Positions 1 through 8,553 are shown, counted from the first letter of the stretch. The stretch: 8,934 nt of DNA from Rhodococcus sp. IITR03 (GCA_001017865.1 LATQ01000001.1:1772049-1780982); one strand, 5' to 3'. Translations and numbers: made by a program. Notes: generated by a model not told the origin, from the sequence alone.

Positions 1-670
<670 letters not shown>

Positions 671-673
671 TCA

Positions 674-1923
674 GTGGCGCAGCCGAACATCCCCGAAGAC
701 ATCGACTTCACCGATCCCGATCTGTACGCAGACCGTATGCCGTTCGAAGAGTTCGCGGAACTGCGCAAGACGGCACCGGTGTGGTGGAACAAGAAGTCTC
801 CCGACGTCGGTGGTTTCCACGACGAGTTTCTGGGTTGTCTCCCGGCACGAGGAGGTCCGTGAGGTCTCCCGCCGGAGCGACGTGTTCTCCAATTGGGAGA
901 ACACTGCGATTCCGCGGTTCAACGACGACATTCCGCGCGAGGCCATCGAACTGCAGCGTCACGTCCTGCTCAACAAGGACGCCCCCGAGCACACCAAGCT
1001 GCGCAAACTCGTCGCCCGCGGTTTCACGCCCCGTGCGATCAACGGCCTGCGCGACGAGCTCGACCGTCGCTCCAAGATGATCGTCCAGGAGGCCTGCCAG
1101 GCCGGTCAGGGTGACTTCGTCACGCAGATCGCCGCGGAACTGCCGCTGCAGGCGATCGCCGATCTCATCGGCGTCCCGCAGGAGGACCGCGCGAAGATCT
1201 TCGAGTGGTCCAACCAGATGACGGGCTACGACGATCCGGACAACACCGCCGATCCGGCGGCCGCTCCATGGAGGTGCTGGCTACGCCTACCAGATGGCCG
1301 CCGCCCGCAAGGAGAACCCGGCCGACGACATCGTCACCACCCTCATCGAGGCCGACATCGACGGCGACGAGCTCGCTCCCGAGGAGTTCGGCTTCTTCTT
1401 CATCGTCCTCGCGGTGGCCGGCAACGAGACCACCCGCAACGCCATCACCCATGGCATGGCGGCCTTCCTCGACAACCCCGAGCAGTGGGAGATCTTCAAG
1501 CGCGACCGGCCGAAGACCGCCGCCGACGAGATCATCCGCTGGGCCACTCCGGTCACCTCGTTCCAGCGCACGGCGCTCGAGGACACCGAACTCGGCGGAC
1601 AGACGATCCGCAAGGGCGAGCGTGTCGTCATGCTGTACGCCTCGGCCAACAACGACGAAGAGGTGTTCGAGAACCCCCGCGAGTTCGATATTCTCCGGGA
1701 TCCCAACCCGCACCTCGCCTTCGGTGGCACCGGTGCGCACTACTGCCTCGGCGCGAACCTCGCCCGCATGGAGATCGACCTGATCTTCAACGCCATCGCC
1801 GACCACATCCCCGACATCACCAAGATCGGCGACCCGCACCGTCTGCGGTCGGGCTGGCTCAACGGCATCAAGGAGTTCCAGGTCGACTACAAGACCTCGG
1901 GAGGATGCCCGGTCAAGCACTGA
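674..1923 (+). CDS. cyp125: Cytochrome P450 CYP125 (steroid C26/C27 monooxygenase), three frameshifts
   Basis: CYP125 hydroxylates the terminal side-chain carbon of cholesterol or cholestenone and oxidises it towards the 26-oic acid, the entry step of side-chain degradation. The start is GTG 674 (VAQPNIPEDIDFTDPDLY), with AGGAGAG at 661-667 six bases upstream. After repair the protein is 416 residues, a normal P450 length. Visible motifs are the I-helix AGNETT (residues 249-254), ExxR as EIIR (286-289), and the heme loop FGGTGAHYCLG with ligand Cys358 (codon 1744-1746). The frame breaks three times: one extra base (or two missing) near 824-830, and single missing bases near 1263-1266 and 1278-1281. 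Similarity resumes immediately each time (FWVVSRHEEV, then SMEVL, then YAYQMAAARK). The gene is divergent from fadA5 under KstR-type sites. The family is certain; CYP125 rather than the related CYP142 is supported by the N-terminus and the pairing with fadA5. Confidence 0.92.
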
Positions 1924-1938
1924 TCGGACCACAGCGCA

Positions 1939-1980
1939 GGTTCCCGGACGCCGTCAGGTGTCCGGGAACCTCGTCGTTTT
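1939..1980. terminator. Intrinsic terminator between convergent genes
   Basis: GGTTCCCGGAC (1939-1949) and GTCCGGGAACC (1960-1970) form a perfect 11-bp stem with a 10-base loop, followed by TCGTCGTTTT. It starts 16 bases after the cyp125 stop and lies beyond the stop (2006) of the minus-strand YqeB-like gene. It clearly serves cyp125. It may also stop minus-strand transcripts, although the minus side (CTGCGC) has no U-tract. Confidence 0.85.
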
Positions 1981-2005
1981 CGTACCCCACTGCCGGGAGG
2001 GAGAT

Positions 2006-2685
2006 CTACGCCAGGAGGCGGTACTCCTGGTGATGCCCCCGGTCGCGTACGACGACGCCGAGTTCCTGCAGTTGCTCGTGCAGTGCGGTGGCAAGATGTG
2101 TGTTCTTGCCGGACAGCGCTTCCCGTCGCTCCCGCAACAGGGTGTGGGTCTGCTCGTCCAGGCCGGGGTGCCCCTCGATCCACCGGGTGAACGATTCCTC
2201 GTGGGTGTTCTTCTCGCTCCACGGATAACCGTGCGCCGTGAATGCGTCGGCGACGGCTCGGTCGTTCAGGTCGTCGGCCTTGCGTCGCGCGAGTTCTCGC
2301 TCCGCAGAATCGAGCAGGACGAGATCGCGGCCTTCGCGGAACACCGACCCGACCTTCGCGCGCGGCACGTACAAATCGCGCTCGTCCTGGGTCAGCAGCA
2401 CTCCTTCGGAATCCACGGTCAGTGCCAGGGACTCGTGGATCGCCGTCGAGGCGAGGAAGAGTCCTGCGCCGATGCCGACGACGGTGAGGAGCGGGATCGT
2501 CCACGCCGTGGTGAGACCGGCCAAGAGTTCGAGCGGGCCGGGAACCGCCGGAAGGGTGTCGACCGCCCACGTCGACACGGCCGGCGCGACGAAGCCGAGT
2601 CCGAGACCGGCGAGAGCGCACAGGATCCCCAGCGCCCCCGGAACGACGGGGGAGACGGTTACGCGAGTGGCATCGTCGTGCATCC

Positions 2686-2689
<4 letters not shown>
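2006..2689 (-). CDS. YqeB-like integral membrane protein
   Basis: This 227-residue protein has two hydrophobic regions, about residues 16-43 and 53-85, which should form a helical hairpin. A soluble domain follows from about residue 88 (LALTVDSEGVLLTQ, then YVPRAKVGSVFREGRDLVLL), resembling the bacterial PH-like domain of actinobacterial YqeB proteins. The C-terminal part carries FTRWIEGHPGLDEQ and ELGVVVRDRGHHQEYRL, which I recognise as typical of that family. No enzymatic motif is visible and the cellular role is unknown. The start ATG 2689 has AAAGGA eight bases upstream and overlaps the tetR stop as ATGA, so the two are probably translationally coupled. The gene is convergent with cyp125 and separated from it by a terminator, so it is probably not part of the sterol regulon. 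The family name comes from memory of C-terminal similarity. Confidence 0.8.
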
Positions 2690-3287
<598 letters not shown>

Positions 3288-3293
3288 GACTCC

Positions 3294-3323
3294 AATGTAT
3301 TAATTGATCGACTCGTCAGTCAA
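3294..3323 (-). promoter_or_regulatory. Predicted tetR-yqeB promoter, apparently leaderless
   Basis: On the minus strand TTGACT (3323-3318) and TACATT (3299-3294) are separated by 18 bases. The -10 box ends six bases before ATG 3287, so the expected transcription start falls at or next to the A of the start codon. Leaderless transcripts are common in actinobacteria. The local sequence is AT-rich, unlike its surroundings. Confidence 0.5.
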
Positions 3324-3328
3324 TTAAT
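3299..3328. promoter_or_regulatory. 30-bp palindromic operator, probable TetR autoregulatory site
   Basis: ATTAATTGA (3299-3307) and TCAATTAAT (3320-3328) are a perfect 9-bp inverted repeat. Three more symmetric base pairs (GAC/GTC) lie inside the 12-base spacer, giving 24 of 30 symmetric positions. The site spans both boxes of the predicted tetR promoter, as expected for an autorepressor. It differs entirely from the KstR motif. Confidence 0.7.
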
Positions 3329-3336
3329 TGGCCAAA

Positions 3337-3352
3337 GCCGAGCGGGCTCGGT
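3337..3352 (-). terminator. Weak candidate terminator at the end of the ltp operon
   Basis: CCGAG (3338-3342) and CTCGG (3347-3351) form a short stem with a four-base loop just past the stop of the nucleotidyltransferase gene. On the minus strand CTTTGG follows, which is a poor U-tract. It may be chance; otherwise the operon reads towards the tetR promoter. Confidence 0.25.
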
Positions 3353-3365
3353 GTCGCGAGCGGCC

Positions 3366-3938
3366 TCAGCGCAGGCGCCGAAGATCCTCGGGCGTATCCA
3401 CGTCGCCGGCCTCGGCGAGGTCGCTGCAGTCCACCCGGCGTACCCGATCCCGGTTGCGGGCGAGGAACGACCGCGCACCTTCGTCGCCGGTGGCCTCGTC
3501 GGCCGCAGTCAGCGCGTCGGCGTGGTCGAACACCACCGGGTGACCGGGACGATCCTCGAAGACGGGGAGCGTGACCGTGCCCGGCCGGTGCTCTGCCAGG
3601 ACGTGACGCACCAGATCGGCCGTGATGCCGGGAAAGTCGACGACGGTGAGCGCGACCCGGTCGTGGGTGCGCGCAGCGTCGACCCCACGGCGCAGGGAGG
3701 TCGACATGCCGTCGGGCCAGTCGGGATTGTGCACTGCGGTGACGCCGGCCGGGCAGGCTGCGGCCACCTCGTCGCCGAACGCACCGACCACCACCACGAC
3801 CTCGTCGCAACCACCGCCGAGCAGCGCATCGACGACGGTATGCAGCAGGGGACGGCCACGGTGGGGGAGCAACGCCTTCGCGCGTCCACCCAGCCGCGAG
3901 CCGTCCCCTGCTGCGAGAACGATTCCGGCGGTCGGCAT
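3366..3938 (-). CDS. MobA/MocA-like nucleotidyltransferase (NTP transferase domain protein)
   Basis: This 190-residue single-domain protein has the nucleotide-binding signature at the N-terminus, GIVLAAGDGSRLGGRAKALL (residues 5-24). VHNPDWPDGMSTSLRRGV follows near residues 69-86, and VVDFPG near 98-103 carries the metal-binding Asp usually seen as DQPG/DMP. This pattern is closest to MocA-type enzymes, which transfer CMP or GMP to molybdopterin, rather than sugar-nucleotide pyrophosphorylases. The actual substrate cannot be told. The gene starts ten bases after the upstream KSI-like gene with no clear Shine-Dalgarno before ATG 3938, so it is probably expressed by readthrough and coupling as the last gene of the ltp operon. 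A molybdenum or other nucleotide-linked role in sterol breakdown is not established. It may be a passenger. Confidence 0.82.
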   Translation of the reverse strand: MPTAGIVLAAGDGSRLGGRAKALLPHRGRPLLHTVVDALLGGGCDEVVVVVGAFGDEVAAACPAGVTAVHNPDWPDGMSTSLRRGVDAARTHDRVALTVVDFPGITADLVRHVLAEHRPGTVTLPVFEDRPGHPVVFDHADALTAADEATGDEGARSFLARNRDRVRRVDCSDLAEAGDVDTPEDLRRLR

Positions 3939-3948
3939 ACCGCCGATG

Positions 3949-4362
3949 CTACGAGACCGGTCGCACAGTCTTCATCGCGCGATCCACTTCCCAGAACGCA
4001 CGCAGCGACACGATCTTCCCGTCGTCGTCGACCCGGTAGACGAACACGCCCTCCGCGTCGATGAGATTGCCCGCCATCGTGGTGCGGATCGTGCCGATGT
4101 TGACGCACTCGCTGCCGCATACCAGCACGTCGTCGACGAGGAACTCGAGCTTGTCGGTGTTCGCGATGGTCATGTCGTAGAACTTCGCGATCGCCTCGTG
4201 GCCGTGGTGTCCCTTGCCCTCGGGGTCGAAACCGGACGGGCCGACGGGATCTTCGACGCACGCATCCTCGGCGAACAGCGCGAGCCACTCGTCCTTGCAT
4301 TTCCCGCTCGCCGCCGTCTGCGACGCCCGGGCCGCCACGCGCGCCGGATGTTCCTCGCTCAT
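3949..4362 (-). CDS. KSI-like / SnoaL-like NTF2-fold protein
   Basis: This 137-residue protein resembles bacterial delta5-3-ketosteroid isomerase (KSI): LALFAEDACVEDPVG (residues 27-41) matches KSI around its catalytic base, with Asp38 at the same number, and GKIVSLRAFW matches the C-terminal strand. However, the KSI oxyanion-hole residues Tyr14 and Asp99 appear to be replaced (Ser14, and a Phe in the VFVYRVDDDG strand). A simple delta5-delta4 isomerase by the classical mechanism is therefore unlikely. A steroid-binding or different isomerase/hydratase role is an inference. ATG 4362 overlaps the stop of the upstream LLM gene by four bases (ATGA), so translation is likely coupled and the two may act together. 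The gene is intact and inside the ltp operon. Confidence 0.82.
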   Translation of the reverse strand: MSEEHPARVAARASQTAASGKCKDEWLALFAEDACVEDPVGPSGFDPEGKGHHGHEAIAKFYDMTIANTDKLEFLVDDVLVCGSECVNIGTIRTTMAGNLIDAEGVFVYRVDDDGKIVSLRAFWEVDRAMKTVRPVS

Positions 4363-5240
4363 GCCGCGTCCTTTCCGTGGATGTACTTGTCGGCGAACTT
4401 CCGCAGCGATTCCTGCTTCGCCTCGAGCGGCGAGTCGAATCCGTGCCCGTCGAAGATCCACGGCACCACGATGATGTCGGTGACCCCGGCGTCGGCGAGT
4501 TCGGCATAACCGGAGCTGCCGAACCTGTCGACGCACACGGCCTGGATCTCGAACGGCTCGTCGCTGCGGCCGTACTCGGCACGCAACTCGCGCAGGCGCG
4601 TGATGACCTCGACGAGATCGTCGTACTTGATCATCGCCGACGTCCAACCATCCCCGACCCGGGCCGCGCGCCGCAGCGCCACATCGGTGTGCCCACCGAC
4701 GTAGAACGGCACCGGCTCGGTGGGGGCGGGGCTCATCTGGAGCCGGTCGAAATCGTAGAACTCGCCGTGGTGCTCGACCATGCCACCGCCGAGGATCAGC
4801 TTCAGCACGTCGATCATCTCGTCCACGCGCTTGCCGCGCTTGGCGTACGGGACGCCGCACCACTCGAATTCCTCCGGCGCCCATCCGATCCCGACACCGA
4901 GACCGAACCGGTTGCCGGTGAGATTGGCGACCGAACCGACCTGCCGGGCCAGCAACACCGGATTGCGCGAGCCGAGTTTGAGCACCTGCGTGTAGAACCG
5001 GATCGTCGACGTGGCGGCCGCCATGGACGCCGCGGCGATGAGCGGATCGACCCACGGGGTGTCGGGTGTCCACATCCGCGAACCGTCGGGGGTGTACGGA
5101 TAGTCGACCGTCTGCTTCTCCATGTAGAACAGGGAGTCGGGCAGGGCGATCGACGTGTATCCGCACTCCTCGGCGGTCTGCGCGATGCCGGTGAGCTGGT
5201 CGAGCGGGGTCATCGCGACCCCGACGGTGAACGAGACCAT
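4359..5240 (-). CDS. LLM-class (luciferase-like, flavin or F420) oxidoreductase
   Basis: This 293-residue protein has the typical LLM TIM-barrel pattern. It begins VGVAMTPLDQLTGIAQTAEE, has RNPVLLARQVGSVANLTGNR near residues 92-111, then RFGLGVGIGWAPEEFEWCGV, KRGKRVDEMIDVLKLI, and PVPFYVGGHTDVALRRAARV near 176-195. These are characteristic of the actinobacterial F420-dependent branch, but FMN use cannot be excluded. The start ATG 5240 has GGAGG five bases upstream. The gene begins nine bases after the ltp3 stop and overlaps the KSI-like gene by four bases. Position four of the six-gene operon implies an oxidation or reduction of a steroid or steroid-CoA intermediate, but the substrate is unknown. 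It is a different, shorter subfamily from the divergent LLM protein at 8560. Confidence 0.87.
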   Translation of the reverse strand: MVSFTVGVAMTPLDQLTGIAQTAEECGYTSIALPDSLFYMEKQTVDYPYTPDGSRMWTPDTPWVDPLIAAASMAAATSTIRFYTQVLKLGSRNPVLLARQVGSVANLTGNRFGLGVGIGWAPEEFEWCGVPYAKRGKRVDEMIDVLKLILGGGMVEHHGEFYDFDRLQMSPAPTEPVPFYVGGHTDVALRRAARVGDGWTSAMIKYDDLVEVITRLRELRAEYGRSDEPFEIQAVCVDRFGSSGYAELADAGVTDIIVVPWIFDGHGFDSPLEAKQESLRKFADKYIHGKDAA

Positions 5241-5249
5241 GCCCGCCTC

Positions 5250-6424
5250 CTAGTTCGTGGGCCGGTCGGAGCCCACGACCCACATCGAGAAGTACTGCGA
5301 GCCACCACCGTAGGCGTGGCCGAGCGCCTTGCGGGCACCGTCCACCTGGTGGTCTCCCGCCTTGCCCATCACCTGGATCGCGGCCTCGGCGAAGCGGATC
5401 ATGCCCGACGCACCGATCGGGTTGGAGCAGAGCACGCCGCCGGACATGTTGATCGGCAACTGGCCGCCGATGGCCGTCTCGCCGGCCTCGGTGAGCTTCC
5501 AGCCCGAACCCTCGGGGGTGAAGCCGAGATTCTCGAGCCACATCGGCTCGAACCACGAGAACGGCACGTAGATCTCGGCGCAGTCGATCTCGGTGAGCGG
5601 ATCGGTGATACCGGCCTGCTTCCACAGCGCCGCGGCGGCGACCCGGCCGGCCTCCGGATTGACCTGGTCGCGACCGGCATAGGTGGTCGGTTCGGTGCGC
5701 ATCGCGGTGGCGTGGATCCAGGCTACCTTGCGGCCCGACTGCTCGGCGGCCTTCGCGGTGTCCTCGTCGCCGAGCACGACTGCGCACGCACCGTCGGACG
5801 ACGGGCACGTCTCGTCGTACCGGATCGGGTCCCACAGCATCTGCGAGGCCTGCACCTTCTCCAGGGTGATCTCGGGCTGCTTCAGATGGGCGTACGGATT
5901 CTTGGCGCCGTTGAGACGGTCCTTGACCGCGACCATCGCTCCGATGTGCTCGGGCGCGCCGGACCGGCGGATGTACGAACGGACGTGCGGCGCGAAGTAG
6001 CCGCCCGCACCGGCACCGACCGGCATGGTGAACGGGACCGGTGTGGACAGCGCCCACATCGCGTTCGACTCGGACTGCTTCTCCCAGGCCACCGCGAGCA
6101 CCCGGCGGTGCACACCGGCCTGTACGAGGCTTGCCGCGACGTTCGCCGTCGAGCCCCCGACGGACCCGGCGGTGTGCACGCGCAGCATCGGCTTGCCCGT
6201 GGCGCCGATGGCGTCGACCATCGACAGTTCGGGCATCATGACGCCCTCGAACAGGTCGGGGGCCTTGCCGATCACGACGGCGTCGATGTCGTCCCAGCCC
6301 ACCTGGCGTCTGCCATGGCTCGGTCGATCGCCTCGCGGACGAGGCCGGACATCGACACGTCGTGCCGCTTGGCGACGTAGTGGGTCTGCCCGGTTCCGAG
6401 GACAGCTGCGGGTTGCTTCGCCAT
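5250..6424 (-). CDS. ltp3: Ltp3-like thiolase-fold protein (putative aldol lyase), one frameshift
   Basis: The start ATG 6424 (MAKQPAAVLGTGQTHYVAK) has GGAGGGA eight bases upstream and shares one base with the ltp4 stop (TGATG). A base is missing near 6303-6307, where MADA should run through Gln into VGWDDIDAVV. Repair gives 391 residues, close to M. tuberculosis Ltp3. The fold is that of SCP2-type thiolases, but the catalytic set is absent. The nucleophile loop reads HTAGSVGGSTAN (84-95) with no Cys, the usual GHP is SNP (334-336), and the C-terminal Cys-Gly region reads GHAYGGG (369-375). These losses fit the Ltp group of retro-aldolases rather than a thiolase. In Rhodococcus rhodochrous, ltp3 and ltp4 are reported as needed for degrading C24-branched sterol side chains. 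The name follows synteny and length. Confidence 0.85.
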
Positions 6425-7485
6425 CAGTTGCGTCCCTCCAGAACGGCTACCAGATTCTGTTGCAGCACAGCACCGCTCGTCGCATGCGCGAGTGCACGTC
6501 CGGCCGTGCCGTCCATGATCGCCTGCGCTGCGTAACCGATGCGCTCGAGACCGCCGGAGAACATCGGGTTGCCCGTCAGCGGTCCGCCGGACGGGTTGAT
6601 CGTCGTCGAATCGTCCAAGCCGATCGCCTCGCGGAGGATGAGCTCCTGATGCGTGAACGGCGCGTGCAGTTCGGCGACGTCGAAGGCGGTGTCGCCACCG
6701 GTGACCGCCTGCGCGGCAGCCCGTGCGGAGGCCGACACCGTGAGGTCGAGCGAGCCGAAGTTCGGTGAGTCGGTGCGATGTTCGATCCCGGTGATCCACG
6801 CGGGGTTCTCGCACAGCTCGCGGGCCCGGTCGCCGCTCGCGAGGACGATCGCGGCGGCACCGTCGGTGACCGGAGCGCAGTCGTGCTTGCGCAGCGGATC
6901 GGCGATGTACGGCTGCGAGAGCAGGTCCTCGATGTCGAGATCACCCGAGAGCTGGGCCTTCGGGTTGTTCTTCGCGGCCGCGCGGCTGCGCACCGCGACC
7001 TCGGCCATCTCGCGGTCGGTCCACTTGCCGGAGTCGAGACCCATGCGGGCCTGCAGGCCGGCGAGTGAGACGGAGTCGACGCCGAGCGGTGCCACGAGGT
7101 ACGGATCGAGCTGCAGGGAGAGGGTGCGCCGCAGGGTGCCGGCCGAGGACTTGCCGAAGCCGTACACGAGGGCGGTGTCGACCTCACCGGTGATGAGCTT
7201 GACCCACGCCTCGTAGAGCGCCCAGGCCGCGTCCATCTCGACATGCGACTCGTTGATGGGCGGGACCGCACCGATCGCGTCGATCGCCGAGATGAACGAG
7301 AACGCGCGTCCGGCAAGGTAATCGGAGGAACCCGAGCACCAGAATCCGATGTCGGACTTGGTGATGCCGAGCTTGTCGTACAGCTCCTGGAAGCACGGGA
7401 CGAGCATCTCGACGCCGTTGGTGGTGCCGAACGTCTCGCGCACGTGCGGAGCATGTGCGAAGCCGACGACTGCAATGTCTGTCAT
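6424..7485 (-). CDS. ltp4: Ltp4-like thiolase-fold protein (putative aldol lyase)
   Basis: This intact 353-residue protein is close to the length of M. tuberculosis Ltp4. It starts at ATG 7485 (MTDIAVVGFAHAPHVRETFG). AGGAG lies 12 bases upstream, a long spacing, over the stop of the previous gene. Thiolase-superfamily landmarks are visible but altered: NESHVEMDAAWALYEAW (78-94) has no nucleophilic Cys, AELHAPFTHQEL (271-282) keeps the C-terminal-half His region, NPSGGPLTGNPM (297-308) has Asn where thiolases have the His of GHP, and HATSGAVLQQN (334-344) lacks the second Cys. It cannot be a normal thiolase. By family it is a partner of Ltp3 and a DUF35 protein in aldol-type cleavage of C24-branched sterol side chains, but the direct reaction is not proven. 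An in-frame ATG at 7542 is rejected because its first 19 residues overlap the upstream gene. Confidence 0.87.
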   Translation of the reverse strand: MTDIAVVGFAHAPHVRETFGTTNGVEMLVPCFQELYDKLGITKSDIGFWCSGSSDYLAGRAFSFISAIDAIGAVPPINESHVEMDAAWALYEAWVKLITGEVDTALVYGFGKSSAGTLRRTLSLQLDPYLVAPLGVDSVSLAGLQARMGLDSGKWTDREMAEVAVRSRAAAKNNPKAQLSGDLDIEDLLSQPYIADPLRKHDCAPVTDGAAAIVLASGDRARELCENPAWITGIEHRTDSPNFGSLDLTVSASARAAAQAVTGGDTAFDVAELHAPFTHQELILREAIGLDDSTTINPSGGPLTGNPMFSGGLERIGYAAQAIMDGTAGRALAHATSGAVLQQNLVAVLEGRN

Positions 7486-7499
7486 GGTGTCCGCTGCTC

Positions 7500-8469
7500 C
7501 TAGAGGTGGTGTTTGAAGGTGTCGTAGTCGCGTCGGGTTCACCGGTGGGCCGGAAGTACTCGATGTTGCGCAGCGTGTGGTCCCACTCCTCGCGCGGACG
7601 CCACTTGGCCTCGACGCGCATGCCCATCCGCACCTCGGAGGCGTCGCACTCGAGGATCAGGTGCAGGAACGGGATGTCGGCGCCGTCGAGCAGCACGTAG
7701 GCGGCGACGTAGGGCGGCTTGATCTGCTGGCCCATGAACGGGACGTTGACGATGCAGAAGGTGGTGACGATGCCCTTGTCGGAGACCTCCACCGGTTCCT
7801 TGGTGGGCACGCCGTCGGTCGGGCTCGCGCCGCGCGGCGGCACGTAGACCTTCCCGCCGGGGCCGGTGCGACCGCCGATGATCTTCCCCTCCGCGAGCCC
7901 GCGCAGGTACCAGGACTCCTCGGGGGAGGCCGAATGGCGGTAGTGCAGGTCGACGGGAGTGGTGATCATGGTGACCGGTTCACCGTCGGCCGCTTCCACG
8001 GTGAGGGTCGACTCGCCGGGTTCGAAGGCCTCGATGTCGTGGATCACGCCCGTGCGCTCGGCCGCCCAGCGCACGCGCACACGCAGGCCCGTCGCGATCT
8101 CGTCCGCGGACGCGACGTCGACCGCGTGCAGCAGCGTCGTGTGGCTCCGTCGAGACGGATCAGCGCCCACGCGAACGGCCGGTCGAACGGCTGTCCGGGC
8201 AACGGCTCGGCGTTCCACGTCCAGCTCACCACGGTGCCGGTCTGCCCGACCTCGACGAAATCGGTGAGCGGTTCATGGGTGACCGCGTCGAATTCGGGGG
8301 GCGGGACGAGGACCCGTCCGTCGGATCCGCGCGCGCCGAGAATGCGGCCGTCGCGCAGTCCGGTGACGAAGGCTCCGACGGTCGGCCCGGTGGATCGTGT
8401 GTAGTCGAACTTCAGATTCAGCGGTGCGCTCAGCGGTGGCTCGGCAACCGCGCTCTTTCCCAGGCTCAC
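7500..8469 (-). CDS. Tandem DUF35 / OB-fold protein (Rv3521-like), two frameshifts
   Basis: This is the first gene of the operon and probably the OB-fold partner of Ltp3 and/or Ltp4, as the DUF35 domain of ChsH2 is for Ltp2. It contains two similar halves. The first has GRILGARGSDGRVLVPPPEF, then FAWALIRLDGA and GLRVRVRW. The second has GKIIGGRTGPGGKVYVPPRG, then YVAAYVLLDGADIPFLHLIL and MRVEAKWRPREEW. Neither half has the zinc-ribbon cysteines common in DUF35 proteins. Single bases are missing near 8141-8143 (DGA to TTLLHAVDV) and near 7526-7530 (EPDA to YDTFKHHL). Repair gives 323 residues ending at TAG 7502-7500, 14 bases before ltp4. The start is the first reasonable in-frame codon, GTG 8469, which has no Shine-Dalgarno and may be leaderless. 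Two separate shorter proteins are less likely because both halves join in one frame after repair. Confidence 0.83.
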
Positions 8470-8476
8470 AAATTCG

Positions 8477-8505
8477 AGTAGAACAGGTTCTAGTGTTGCT
8501 GGCAA
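8477..8505 (-). promoter_or_regulatory. Predicted ltp-operon promoter, possibly leaderless
   Basis: On the minus strand TTGCCA (8505-8500, five of six) and TCTACT (8482-8477, four of six) are separated by 17 bases. The -10 box ends seven bases before GTG 8469, which has no Shine-Dalgarno, so the transcript may begin at the start codon. The KstR motif sits in the spacer and overlaps the -10 box. The call is by eye. Confidence 0.4.
8479..8492. promoter_or_regulatory. KstR-type operator, perfect motif, between divergent genes
   Basis: TAGAACAGGTTCTA matches TnnAACnnGTTnnA at every fixed position and is palindromic except for the central two bases. It lies 9 bases from the DUF35 gene start and 67 bases from the LLM gene start, so it can control both directions. 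Confidence 0.82.
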
Positions 8506-8545
8506 GAGCGGCGCGCGAACTGCACCTCGCCGCGATTCGTCCGAC

Positions 8546-8553
8546 AGGAAAGG
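8546..8553 (+). promoter_or_regulatory. Ribosome binding site of the Rv3520c-like gene
   Basis: AGGAAAGG lies six bases before ATG 8560 and fixes this start. It contrasts with the divergent gene, which has no visible ribosome binding site. Confidence 0.7.

Noticed and set aside
3949..6057. 702-residue minus-strand open frame
   Set aside because: Only the last 137 residues are a real gene (KSI-like); the rest is shadow translation of the LLM and ltp3 genes.
4377..6380. 667-residue plus-strand open frame
   Set aside because: It is antisense to LLM and ltp3, has low-complexity Arg/His/Asp-rich composition and no recognisable domain; this is typical of high-GC shadow frames.
5250..7485. Ordinary acetyl-CoA acetyltransferases (automatic label for both Ltp genes)
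   Set aside because: Both lack the Cys and His residues needed for thiolysis, and their context is that of Ltp aldol-lyase-like proteins.
7486..7542. Upstream ATG start for ltp4
   Set aside because: The extra 19 residues overlap the end of the DUF35 gene and do not resemble the family N-terminus.
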